Shown: in pieces, positions 6,157 through 13,843 of the stretch
Layout: each line of letters starts with the position of its first letter
Position numbering within the stretch: position 1 is the stretch's first letter
Assembly: GCA_028279945.1 (NCBI GenBank)
Contig: JANQMT010000009.1
Location: 1-14,999 of the forward strand
Origin: JAKSCF01 sp028279945
GTDB lineage: Bacteria; Bacillota; Clostridia; Peptostreptococcales; JAAYPU01
Reading direction: 5' to 3'
DNA length: 14,999 bases
Translations under genes and position numbers: made by a program
The notes under the pieces: model-generated
What the model saw: the letters and a program-made list of their open reading frames with translations, nothing else
Databases searched by the model: none
What the model was told of the DNA's origin: nothing

Positions 6157-7554
6157 TTATTTCGCTAACTCATACATGGCATCTGCAAATATCACCGATG
6201 CCTTTAAGAGTAAATCGATTTCAATGTACTCATTTTTTTGATGTTCCAAGGCTGCTTGCCCATTAAATACAGGTCCAAATGCTACTGCATTTTCTATAGC
6301 CCTTGCATAGGTTCCACCGCCAATCACGATGGGTTCGCTGTCATTATCTCCGGTATGTTTTGCATATACCTTCATGAGGGTTTCCACCAGTTCATGATCC
6401 TTTGGTATATATTTAGGCTTCATATCTTCATCACCCATAATGCTGAAACCATGGTTATCTGTTTTGCTTTTGAGCCCTTTAAAGACCTCATCACTATTCA
6501 TGCTGATGGGATATCTAATATTAATGGTTATTTTACCTTCTTCTTCATTGGCTTTTATCTTACCCACATTGAAGGTTAGTTTTCCGGATACATCATCTTC
6601 AAAGCCGCAGCCAATAGACTGTCCATTGTATTCCATACCAATATGTTCTGAATAGAATTTAACAAAGTCATCTACTGTTTGATTCGTAAAACTCAGCCGG
6701 CTTAAGAAGCACATCATTTCGGATATGGCATTAAGCCCTTTTTCAGGTGCAGCGCCATGAGCAGACTTACCTGTTGATACAATGGTAATGGTATTCCCTT
6801 TGATATCTGATAAGAAATTGTAGCCTGTTTCTTCAGTAAATTTTTCAAGAACATTCGCAATATAATCTACATCTTCATATTCCAATACTGCCGTACATTT
6901 ATCCGCAACCATATTAGCGGCATTGCCGCCTTTTAAGCTTTTTAAAAGCAGCCCTTTTTCAAATTCATTATCGAAACTTTTTACCAAATCAAAAACCAGA
7001 ATCCCTTTTTCGGCATGGATAACAGGAAAATCAGCATCTGGGGTAAACGCCAGTACAGGCGCTTCTTCTTTTTTTAGATAATATTGAATGCCTCCCCATC
7101 CGGTTTCCTCATTCGTTCCTAGTATCAATCTAATTTTTTTATTGAGATGCATCTTAGATTCTTTGATGGCCTTCATGGCATATAAAGCACCTATAGCAGG
7201 TCCTTTATTGTCGATTGCACCTCTTCCATACAGCCTGCCATCATAAACTTCTCCTGAATATGGTGGGTATTCCCATGCTTCTTCCCCTTCAGGCACCACA
7301 TCTAAATGTACCAAGACGCCAATGATCTCATCTCCGGACCCATATTCAATATGACCTGCATAGTTATCTACATTTTTGGTTTCAAATCCCATAGATTGTC
7401 CCAGCCTAAGCATAAATTGCAGTGCTTTGTATGGGCCTTCACCAAAGGGCATACCATCCTTAGCTTCTTCTTCAACACTCTTAATACTGATTAGCCCTTG
7501 TAAATCTTTTATTACCTCATCCTTATAGGCTTCTACCAATTTGGATAATTCCAC
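6157..7554 (-). CDS. pepV: Dipeptidase PepV (M20A family zinc peptidase)
   Basis: 465 aa, close to the 470 aa of Lactobacillus PepV. PepV enzymes release N-terminal residues from dipeptides, including carnosine-like and some unusual ones, in the cytoplasm. The dizinc M20 residues are all present by position: His83 (VHLDVVPEG), bridging Asp115 (GAIDNKGP), catalytic Glu149 and ligand Glu150 (TNEETGWGG), Asp173 (TPDADFPV) and His438 (LEHQKNEY). The glycine-rich GGGTYARA stretch shapes the active site in the family. The start is GTG at 7554: the nearby ATG is out of frame, and AGAGGTGG sits a few bases upstream. It follows the second DUF917 gene by 27 bases. In context it would cut dipeptides brought in by the transporter or freed by the preceding enzymes. 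Related family names include carnosinase and Xaa-His dipeptidase. Confidence 0.93.
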   Translation of the reverse strand: MELSKLVEAYKDEVIKDLQGLISIKSVEEEAKDGMPFGEGPYKALQFMLRLGQSMGFETKNVDNYAGHIEYGSGDEIIGVLVHLDVVPEGEEAWEYPPYSGEVYDGRLYGRGAIDNKGPAIGALYAMKAIKESKMHLNKKIRLILGTNEETGWGGIQYYLKKEEAPVLAFTPDADFPVIHAEKGILVFDLVKSFDNEFEKGLLLKSLKGGNAANMVADKCTAVLEYEDVDYIANVLEKFTEETGYNFLSDIKGNTITIVSTGKSAHGAAPEKGLNAISEMMCFLSRLSFTNQTVDDFVKFYSEHIGMEYNGQSIGCGFEDDVSGKLTFNVGKIKANEEEGKITINIRYPISMNSDEVFKGLKSKTDNHGFSIMGDEDMKPKYIPKDHELVETLMKVYAKHTGDNDSEPIVIGGGTYARAIENAVAFGPVFNGQAALEHQKNEYIEIDLLLKASVIFADAMYELAK

Positions 7555-7581
7555 ATTACCACCTCTTTTATCCGAATAATC

Positions 7582-8694
7582 TTATTTAAACTTTTTTTCT
7601 ATAGGAATGAATTCTAGATCATCTCTTCCAAAGCTTTTAGGGCCGAATACCTCCAGGCCTCTTTCAGTGGTCCATTCTTTTGGTGCCGGCAGTGCAAATA
7701 CTGCTACATTCATACCTTTTTCATAATTTGGATTGGTAACAGGCTCTTGAGTATCTTCACTAATCATACAAATCAAATCAGGAACGGTTACGTCCACTTC
7801 TTCATTTAGCCATGAGAAGATATGTTCGTTCTTAAACCATGTTTTGTAGGTGCTGCCCGCATACGCTCCGGTTCCCTCAATATAAACTTCTCCGTAAGTA
7901 AAACCATCTTCTGTCTTATAGTTAAAGTCGGTGACTTTTCCTTTAAATCTCACGACACCTTTACCGGCTTCTGTTACTTTTTTTGCTATATCCTCATCAT
8001 TTTCTTTTGCCATTCTGTAAGCTTTTCCAATCTCGTAGGCATAAGTTATGGCACCATTAATCATGGCGTTTTTTAAGTCCTTTGCTCTGGCTGGATGGTC
8101 CACAACACTAACGCTGTTTTTACTGACCACAGCTAAAGCACGTACCAAAGCCTCTGCTCTGAAATCATTAACCACTTCTTTAAATACGGCTACGTCACCA
8201 AAATCATTGGCAACCGAAAGGGGATAAATAGGTAAATCGTTAATAAAGTATGTAGAATGCTGCAGCTCCGGAACGGAACGTCCTGCCGGGTCGGCATCAA
8301 TGATATACTTATCCAGCATTGCACCGGCATAGAAAGCGACTGCCGTATTACCTCCTCCCAGCTCGGTTGAAACCACACCGTAAAATGCCTCTTTAAAGTA
8401 ATCTTCCATAGCTTCTATGGCTTTAAGAGCTGAATGATCTTCTATTCTTGGAAGATCAGCATATTTCCTTCTTTCTTCTTCTGTTTCCGGCGAAATAGCA
8501 CCACACATATAAGGTGTTCCTATTAGAGCTTCATCATCCACTTCATCAAAACCGATCAGTTTAAATTCTTTTCCTTGGTCCAATGCTTTATCAATTAATT
8601 CCAAACCTTCTTCAAGGCCGCCTCCGCCTCCGGTTCCTAAAATGGTACATCCATATAAAATGTCGTATAAATCTTGTCTGCTTAAAATTTTCAT
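7582..8694 (-). CDS. DUF917 family protein, copy 2 (S-methyl-thiohydantoin desulfurase-like)
   Basis: 370 aa, complete for the family. Hallmarks: the N-terminal LYDILYGCTILGTGGGGG (residues 9-26), MCGAISPE at 63-70, ELGGGNTAVA at 111-120, the DADPAGRSVPELQ block at 133-145, DFRAEALVRALAVVS in the middle and TVPDLICM late. DUF917 covers proteins related to hydantoin-processing enzymes; one member removes methanethiol from S-methyl-thiohydantoin. Residues for any specific substrate cannot be read here. It is clearly paralogous to the gene at 9870-10973 (by eye near 45-50% identity, highest in the glycine-rich and DFRAE regions). A purine-rich site (AGGGGG) precedes the ATG by 11 bases, a rather long spacing. 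It sits between the NicX/M29-like gene and pepV in one operon. Confidence 0.85.
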   Translation of the reverse strand: MKILSRQDLYDILYGCTILGTGGGGGLEEGLELIDKALDQGKEFKLIGFDEVDDEALIGTPYMCGAISPETEEERRKYADLPRIEDHSALKAIEAMEDYFKEAFYGVVSTELGGGNTAVAFYAGAMLDKYIIDADPAGRSVPELQHSTYFINDLPIYPLSVANDFGDVAVFKEVVNDFRAEALVRALAVVSKNSVSVVDHPARAKDLKNAMINGAITYAYEIGKAYRMAKENDEDIAKKVTEAGKGVVRFKGKVTDFNYKTEDGFTYGEVYIEGTGAYAGSTYKTWFKNEHIFSWLNEEVDVTVPDLICMISEDTQEPVTNPNYEKGMNVAVFALPAPKEWTTERGLEVFGPKSFGRDDLEFIPIEKKFK

Positions 8695-8754
8695 TACTTA
8701 TATTTCCCCCTATTTTCTATTTTAATGAATGAATCACACAATTATTTCTAACTG

Positions 8755-9792
8755 CTAAAAATCTTTAGCTAATTCTTTTAATTCTGAGTCTATTATAATG
8801 CCTTTGTCCATTATTTGTGTATCATCTAACCATACAGAAGATTTTAAACAAATACCATCTGTATGAGACACTGCGTTAATCCCTTCCGGGGGTGCTTCTA
8901 ATGGGCTTACGTATCCAAGACCCCATTCCGTACAACCCCATACACGTTCATCTTCCAGTATATTACCTGTTAATTTAGCCCCTGGATTAAATCCGTAAGC
9001 GATATGCGCCATTCTAAACATATTTGGGTCGTTATGACTTTCTAACCAGCTCTTAAATTGTTCTGCTTGTCTTCCCCCGGTAATATTGACCACCTTACCC
9101 TTTTCAACCTTTAAAGAAACCGGCTGCTCCAGTAAATCGCATGGCGGCGATAAAGAGCCGTCAAATACGATGGTTCCTTCTATGGTATCCCATTTTGGAA
9201 TCACATTAATTTGTCCTGCCAGCATGAAGATACCCGGTTCATGAGCACTTCCATCATCGCATGATAATGTGTTCTTAGGCTCTAATTTAAAAGATACATC
9301 TGTTCCTGCAGGTGTAGTCACTCTCATTTTTTGGGCTTCACCGGTTCGCTCTGACACTCTTTTTAAGAATAGGGATAATTTCTCTTTATCAACTCTTCCA
9401 ATATTTCGAACCATCATATCCACATCCATACCCACCAGGCATATATATCTTAATTTTTTGTTTTCTTCCATAGCTCTTTCAAATGGGGTGGAGTATAACA
9501 GCCATTGATTATTAAATTCCACCCATGCATCAGCTTGGTTCAATGCTGCGGTTAAAGCTTCTACCGGAAGCATAGGATCAGCTGCTTTTCCTACTCCTAA
9601 TGGCGAAGGCAGCCATATCACCATAGGTTTTGCTCCTGCTGCAAAAGCACTGCTTGCCGTAGCATTGACGACTCTTTCATCTGACTCTGTATCTGCTGTA
9701 ATAATGAAAGTTTCACCTTTTTTTAATTTGAAAATTTGGTTGACCAGTATGTCAGCTGCTTTTCCTAACTCATATTCATATAGTTTTGCCAT
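8755..9792 (-). CDS. NicX/M29-like metalloenzyme (aminopeptidase-family fold)
   Basis: 345 aa. The family joins M29 aminopeptidases (AmpS/AmpT, about 410 aa) and 2,5-dihydroxypyridine dioxygenase NicX (about 350 aa). Length and residue spacing favour the NicX-like branch: His263 (MAHIAYGFNPGA), then His310 and Asp312 (SHTDG), close to NicX His265, His318 and Asp320. A Glu in WDTIEGTIVFDG (about residue 205) lies where M29 enzymes have a metal ligand. The N-terminal half (residues 1-150, KGETFIITADTESD, GAKPMVIWLP) resembles the M29 N-terminal domain. The start at 9792 has GGAGGAG just upstream; an 18-codon extension would run through a hairpin repeat and is unlikely. It is flanked by two DUF917 paralogs. 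Automated annotation would say 'aminopeptidase'; amide or ring hydrolysis is equally plausible. An oxygenase role is less likely in an anaerobe. Confidence 0.8.
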   Translation of the reverse strand: MAKLYEYELGKAADILVNQIFKLKKGETFIITADTESDERVVNATASSAFAAGAKPMVIWLPSPLGVGKAADPMLPVEALTAALNQADAWVEFNNQWLLYSTPFERAMEENKKLRYICLVGMDVDMMVRNIGRVDKEKLSLFLKRVSERTGEAQKMRVTTPAGTDVSFKLEPKNTLSCDDGSAHEPGIFMLAGQINVIPKWDTIEGTIVFDGSLSPPCDLLEQPVSLKVEKGKVVNITGGRQAEQFKSWLESHNDPNMFRMAHIAYGFNPGAKLTGNILEDERVWGCTEWGLGYVSPLEAPPEGINAVSHTDGICLKSSVWLDDTQIMDKGIIIDSELKELAKDF

Positions 9793-9818
9793 AATATCTC
9801 CTCCACTGTTTTTATCAT

Positions 9819-9857
9819 AGTCGGGCACAGAGACCCGACACGACATCTCTGTCCCCT
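9819..9857. repeat. REP-like hairpin between the first DUF917 gene and the NicX/M29-like gene
   Basis: Two overlapping pairings are possible. GTCGGG (9820-9825) pairs with CCCGAC (9834-9839) around an 8-base loop. Alternatively GGG-C-ACAGAGA (9823-9833) pairs with TCTCTGTCCC (9846-9855), ten pairs with a bulged C. The GGGACAGAGA/TCTCTGTCCC sequence resembles REP-type elements found in clostridial genomes. It lies in a 77-base intergenic gap within the operon. Only one copy is in the window. Confidence 0.5.
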
Positions 9858-9869
9858 GTAATCTGTTCC

Positions 9870-10973
9870 CTAAAAATTATTTTCTATTGGCACAAATTCT
9901 ACATCAAATCCAAATTCTTTAGGATTCAAAATTTCAAGACCTTTTCCTTCTCTCCAGAATTGTGGTGCTTTAAATCCAAGTACGGTAACCTTCATATCTT
10001 TTTTACAGAATGGATTTGTAATGGGATATCCCGTTTTATTGTCTACAACACAGATTAAATCCGGTGCTGTCACCATAGGTAGTTGGTCTATATAGAACAT
10101 AATATTTTCATTTTTATACCATATTTCAGAGCTTTTACCTAAGTAGTCGTCTTGTCCTTCTATTTCAATAGTCCCAATGGTAAATCCTGATTTGTTTTCC
10201 CATTGGGAATCTATTTTAACTTTGCCTTCAAATAAGCAATATCCTTCACCCGCTTGAACAATTGCTGCTATGGGATCTACTCCTTTTTCAACGGCTTCTC
10301 TTTGAGCCTTACCTACTTGCCCTGCATATGACAGTGCATAGGGAATGATAGAATGTTTTAGCTCTTTTCCGTAGCAGGGGTGATCGGTCATACCTACTTT
10401 ATCCGCACTGACTACTGCTAAAGCTCTTACCAAATCTTCTGCTCTAAAATCATCTACCACTTTTTCAAATACAGCCACGTCACCAATAGCATCGGCTACC
10501 GCTAACGGGTATATGGGACGTCCGGTGACATAAAAAGTAGAATACTGTAAATCGGGGACAGCTCTTCCTGCAGCATCTCCGTCTACAATGGGCTTTCCTA
10601 ATCTGGCTGCGGTTGACATCGCCACAGCCGTGTTGCCTCCGCCATATTCAACGGAAACAATCCCATCAATATTTTTTCCTAAGAATCTTTCTAAAGCTTG
10701 TGTGGAAAAAACCGTCTCCAGTTCATCTAACTTTTCATATTTGCTATAATTGTCGGTTCTTTCTTCAGGCCCAATTGAACCGCAAAAATAAGGGCATGCA
10801 AACAAATCTTTATCCTTAATCTCTTCAAAGTCGATGATAGAATACTCTAATCCATTGGCATAATCCGACTCAGCTATACGGATACCGCTTTCTAAGGAAC
10901 CCCCGCCTCCCGTGCTTAGGATGGTACATCCTACGAGGATATCTTTAACTTCTTGAAGTGTTAGTTTTTTCAT
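9870..10973 (-). CDS. DUF917 family protein, copy 1 (S-methyl-thiohydantoin desulfurase-like)
   Basis: 367 aa, full length. It carries the family signature VKDILVGCTILSTGGGGS (residues 9-26), FCGSIGPEE at 63-71, EYGGGNTAVA at 109-118, the DGDAAGRAVPDLQ block at 131-143, DFRAEDLVRALAVVSADKV and TAPDLICVVD. Compared with copy 2, the ELGGGNT glutamate-leucine becomes EYGGGNT and DADPAGR becomes DGDAAGR, so the paralogs differ at the presumed active-site loops. The start is supported by GGGGAAGG six bases before the ATG. It is the first enzyme gene after the transporter, separated from it by a palindromic AT-rich element. DUF917 genes are often found beside hydantoinase-like enzymes, M20 peptidases and transporters, which fits a role in breaking down an imported cyclic or modified amide. 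The exact reaction is unknown. Confidence 0.86.
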   Translation of the reverse strand: MKKLTLQEVKDILVGCTILSTGGGGSLESGIRIAESDYANGLEYSIIDFEEIKDKDLFACPYFCGSIGPEERTDNYSKYEKLDELETVFSTQALERFLGKNIDGIVSVEYGGGNTAVAMSTAARLGKPIVDGDAAGRAVPDLQYSTFYVTGRPIYPLAVADAIGDVAVFEKVVDDFRAEDLVRALAVVSADKVGMTDHPCYGKELKHSIIPYALSYAGQVGKAQREAVEKGVDPIAAIVQAGEGYCLFEGKVKIDSQWENKSGFTIGTIEIEGQDDYLGKSSEIWYKNENIMFYIDQLPMVTAPDLICVVDNKTGYPITNPFCKKDMKVTVLGFKAPQFWREGKGLEILNPKEFGFDVEFVPIENNF

Positions 10974-10990
10974 TTTTGACCTTCCCCTTT

Positions 10991-11136
10991 ATTTAATTTA
11001 TAATGAATAGTTAATAATTAATAATTAAGGTGAATTTTGCTAAGCAAAATTTTCTTTAAATTCTAAAGTCAATGAAGATTTTGGTAGAAAATCATCCTCA
11101 ATTATTCATTGTTCATTATTAATTATTAATTAATTG
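10991..11136. repeat. MITE-like AT-rich palindromic element between the transporter and DUF917 genes
   Basis: The two ends are imperfect inverted repeats: the left arm (about 10996-11040, with ATAATGAATAGTTAATAA at 11000-11017) resembles the reverse complement of 11090-11135 (AATAATGAACAATGAATAA). A central hairpin, AATTTTGC/GCAAAATT (11033-11040 with 11044-11051), is included. The left-arm 18-mer recurs exactly at 14884-14901. There is no coding frame of note. It fills nearly the whole gap between dppDF and the first DUF917 gene, so it could affect or supply expression of the downstream genes. Confidence 0.6.
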
Positions 11137-11138
11137 TA

Positions 11139-12926
11139 TTATTTATTATACAAATGACATGCTATGATACGCTTACCTATTTTCACTGGCACAGGCTCCT
11201 TGGTCTTACAAATCTCTGTGGCTTTTTTACATCTTGGATGGAATCTGCAGCCTTGAGGTAAGTTAATGGCACTGGGTACATTGCCTTTTAATGTAGCCAA
11301 ATCTTTTACACTCTGAGTTTTCAGGTCAGGAATGGCATTAAAAAGCGCCACCGTATATGGATGTAAAGGTTCTTTGAAGACTTCCTCTGCCTTTCCATAT
11401 TCAACAATTTTTCCAAGATACATCACAATTATTTTATCAGACATATAATTGACAACACTTAAATCATGAGAAATTAAGATATATGTCAATCCCATTTTTT
11501 CTTTTAAATAATATAATAAATCCAGTATCTGCGCCTGTGAAAGAACATCAATAGATGAAGTCGGCTCATCTAAAACCACCAGCTTTGGATCAACAGATAA
11601 TGCTCTGGCAATAGCAATTCTTTGTCTTTCGCCGCCGCTAAATTCATGTGGATATTTGAATGCGCCTTCTTTTGGAAGTCCAACCATTTCCAGCAATTCA
11701 CAAACTCTGTCTATATATTCATCCTGTGATAGATCTTCATGAACTTTTAGCGGCTCTCCGATAATATCTTTAACCAGCCATCTGGGATTTAATGACCAAA
11801 AAGGATCTTGAAATACAATTTGAATGTCTTTTCTTGCTTTTCGTAAATCCCTTTTGTTCAAGTTATAGATATCCTTGTTATCAAAAATAACTTTTCCTTC
11901 CGTTGGCTCATGAAGAAATAACAAGGTGTTGACTAAAGTCGATTTTCCACAACCCGACTCACCTACAATACCAAATATTTCTCCTTTATTAATATTAAAA
12001 TCAACACCATCTACAGCTTTAACAAATAAATTTTGATTGCCCCCAAGTCCTTTTTTTACCGGAAAATATTTTTTAAGATGATGAACCTCTAAAATGACAT
12101 CCTTTTTATTGTTTTGATTTTCTTTTTTCTTTTCATTTTGTGAGGCGGTTACGGCACTTAGCAAAGTTTTGGTATATTCCTGTTTTGGATTTTCTAATAC
12201 TTCTTGAATATGCCCTCTCTCTACAATTTTTCCTTCCTGCAGGATCCCTATTTCATCACAGACTGCTGAAACCAATCCCAAATTATTAGCGATGAATAAT
12301 ACGGTCACCTTTAACTGCTCTTGAAGTTCCTTTATGAGCTTTAATATACCTGCCTGTATGGTAACATCCAGGTTTCTTGTGGGCTCATCTGCAATGATAA
12401 ACTCAGCCCCACAGGATAATGCCATAGCAATAATAATTCTTTGTCTTTGACCGCCACTCAGCTCATGAGGATATTTGTCCATAATATTTTTAACATCGGG
12501 AAGCTTTACCCGTTCTATCATTTCTATTGCCAGCTTTTCAGCTTCTTTTCCTTTTACGTTTTGATTCTTTTTGATAACTTGTATCATCTGATAGCCAACG
12601 GTAAAGACTGGATTTAAAGAAGACATAGGATCTTGAAAGATCATTGCGATTTTTTTGCCGCGAATCTGCCGCATCTGGGAATCTGATTTCTCCAATAAAT
12701 TGTCTCCATCTAAAAGGATTTCACCACTGGCAATTTCTCCCGGCGGCATAGCCAGTAATCTGAGTATGGTCAAAGCCAATACCGTTTTGCCGGCTCCACT
12801 TTCTCCTACCAACCCATACGTCTTTCCTTTTTTAATAGCTATTCGATCTATATCTAAAACATTTTTTGTTCCTTCAAAGGTTTTATAATTGACTTTTAAG
12901 TTGTTGATCTCAAAATATTCTTTCAT
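11139..12926 (-). CDS. Fused two-domain ATPase of a dipeptide/oligopeptide ABC importer (DppD-DppF fusion)
   Basis: 595 aa with two nucleotide-binding domains, powering the importer from the cytoplasmic side. Domain 1 (about 5-258): Walker A GESGAGKT 41-48, Q-loop Gln99, signature LSGGQ 156-160, Walker B FIIADE 176-181. Domain 2 (about 276-530): Walker A GESGCGKST 322-330, Gln373, signature FSGGE 429-433, Walker B LVVLDE 449-454, switch His487. In domain 1 the usual THD is AN-N (residues 213-215), so the switch histidine is Asn214. A Lys/Asn/Gln-rich linker (262-276) joins the domains. The C-terminal peptide-transporter extension has four Cys (560, 566, 573, 590), which in DppD/OppD relatives can bind an iron-sulfur cluster; domain 1 lacks this extension. 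AGGAGG lies 6 bases before the ATG, 11 bases after dppC. Such fusions are known for peptide, glutathione and nickel-type importers. Confidence 0.92.
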   Translation of the reverse strand: MKEYFEINNLKVNYKTFEGTKNVLDIDRIAIKKGKTYGLVGESGAGKTVLALTILRLLAMPPGEIASGEILLDGDNLLEKSDSQMRQIRGKKIAMIFQDPMSSLNPVFTVGYQMIQVIKKNQNVKGKEAEKLAIEMIERVKLPDVKNIMDKYPHELSGGQRQRIIIAMALSCGAEFIIADEPTRNLDVTIQAGILKLIKELQEQLKVTVLFIANNLGLVSAVCDEIGILQEGKIVERGHIQEVLENPKQEYTKTLLSAVTASQNEKKKENQNNKKDVILEVHHLKKYFPVKKGLGGNQNLFVKAVDGVDFNINKGEIFGIVGESGCGKSTLVNTLLFLHEPTEGKVIFDNKDIYNLNKRDLRKARKDIQIVFQDPFWSLNPRWLVKDIIGEPLKVHEDLSQDEYIDRVCELLEMVGLPKEGAFKYPHEFSGGERQRIAIARALSVDPKLVVLDEPTSSIDVLSQAQILDLLYYLKEKMGLTYILISHDLSVVNYMSDKIIVMYLGKIVEYGKAEEVFKEPLHPYTVALFNAIPDLKTQSVKDLATLKGNVPSAINLPQGCRFHPRCKKATEICKTKEPVPVKIGKRIIACHLYNK

Positions 12927-12937
12927 GTCTGTCCTCC

Positions 12938-13831
12938 TTAATTCTTCCTAGTCTTTGGATCAAGTATTTCCCTTAACCCATCGCCTAATAAATTAAAAGC
13001 CAGAACAGTAATAAATATAGCTATTCCGGGGTAGATACTATACCACCAAGCATTTAAAAAATAGTTTCTGCTGGTGCTAATCATAAGCCCCCACTCAGGA
13101 GTAGGCGGCTGTGCGCCAAGCCCTAAGAAGCTTAATGAAGATATGGTCAAAATAACACCACCCATATCCATGGAAGCTTGGACAATGACGGGAGATATAC
13201 AGTTTGGAACAATGTGTTTAAATATCATTTTAAATTGAGATGTGCCTATGGCTTCAGCCGCTTTTATAAACTGTCTTTCTTTCAGGGATATGGCTTGTCC
13301 TCGAACAATCCGAGTATACCAAGGCCACCAAGTTGCAGCGATTGCGATCATAGCATTCTCTAGTGAAGGTCCTAAAACTGCCGCAATTGCTATGGCTAAG
13401 AGAAGCGGTGGAAAGCTTAGAAAAATATCGGTTATTCTCATAATCAGTTCATCTATTTTTCCGCCTATGGCACCAGCGATAGCCCCCAGCGGAATACCGA
13501 TGACCAAAGATAAAAATACTGCAACGATGGCAGTGTGCAAAGATATTTTGGTTCCAAATAAGACTCGACTGAAAATATCTCTTCCTAGTTCATCGGTACC
13601 AAAAAAGTATTGGCTTGACGGCGGAAGTAATTTATCTTGAGGATTTACCTCAACTTCAATATGCTCAGGGTATGGTACAATCCAAGGAGATATCAGTGCA
13701 ATTGCCACTAACAGCAATACGATAATCAATGAGATTTTAGTCAGTTTATTTCTATTTAATAAAAACAAAGAAAATTTTGCTTCTTTAATTTTAGGTTCTA
13801 AAACTTTTGGTGAAAAACTATTTCTGAACAT
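12938..13831 (-). CDS. dppC: Peptide ABC importer permease, DppC type
   Basis: About 297 aa inner-membrane permease of the DppC/OppC family. The N-terminal OppC_N region with one TM segment (about 32-54) is followed by the QYFFGTDELGRDIFSR block typical of the family, then five more TM helices. The cytoplasmic coupling helix contains AAEAIGTSQFKMIFKHIVP, contacting the ATPase. GGLGAQPPTPEWG-like sequence (here LGLGAQPPTPEWGLM) is another family hallmark, and the end LLGDGLREILDP is canonical. Two adjacent ATG codons are possible; 13831 lies 5 bases after GGGGGG and is preferred to 13834, which lies only 2 bases away. It sits 11 bases before the ATPase gene and about 12 bases after dppB, clearly one operon. 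Substrate may be di- or oligopeptides, or a related compound; sequence alone cannot separate these. Confidence 0.92.
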   Translation of the reverse strand: MFRNSFSPKVLEPKIKEAKFSLFLLNRNKLTKISLIIVLLLVAIALISPWIVPYPEHIEVEVNPQDKLLPPSSQYFFGTDELGRDIFSRVLFGTKISLHTAIVAVFLSLVIGIPLGAIAGAIGGKIDELIMRITDIFLSFPPLLLAIAIAAVLGPSLENAMIAIAATWWPWYTRIVRGQAISLKERQFIKAAEAIGTSQFKMIFKHIVPNCISPVIVQASMDMGGVILTISSLSFLGLGAQPPTPEWGLMISTSRNYFLNAWWYSIYPGIAIFITVLAFNLLGDGLREILDPKTRKN

Positions 13832-13843
13832 CATATCCCCCCT

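Noticed and set aside
9793..9846. 18-codon N-terminal extension of the NicX/M29-like protein
   Set aside because: It is encoded by the REP-like hairpin; the ATG at 9792 has a strong GGAGGAG site and the family N-terminus.
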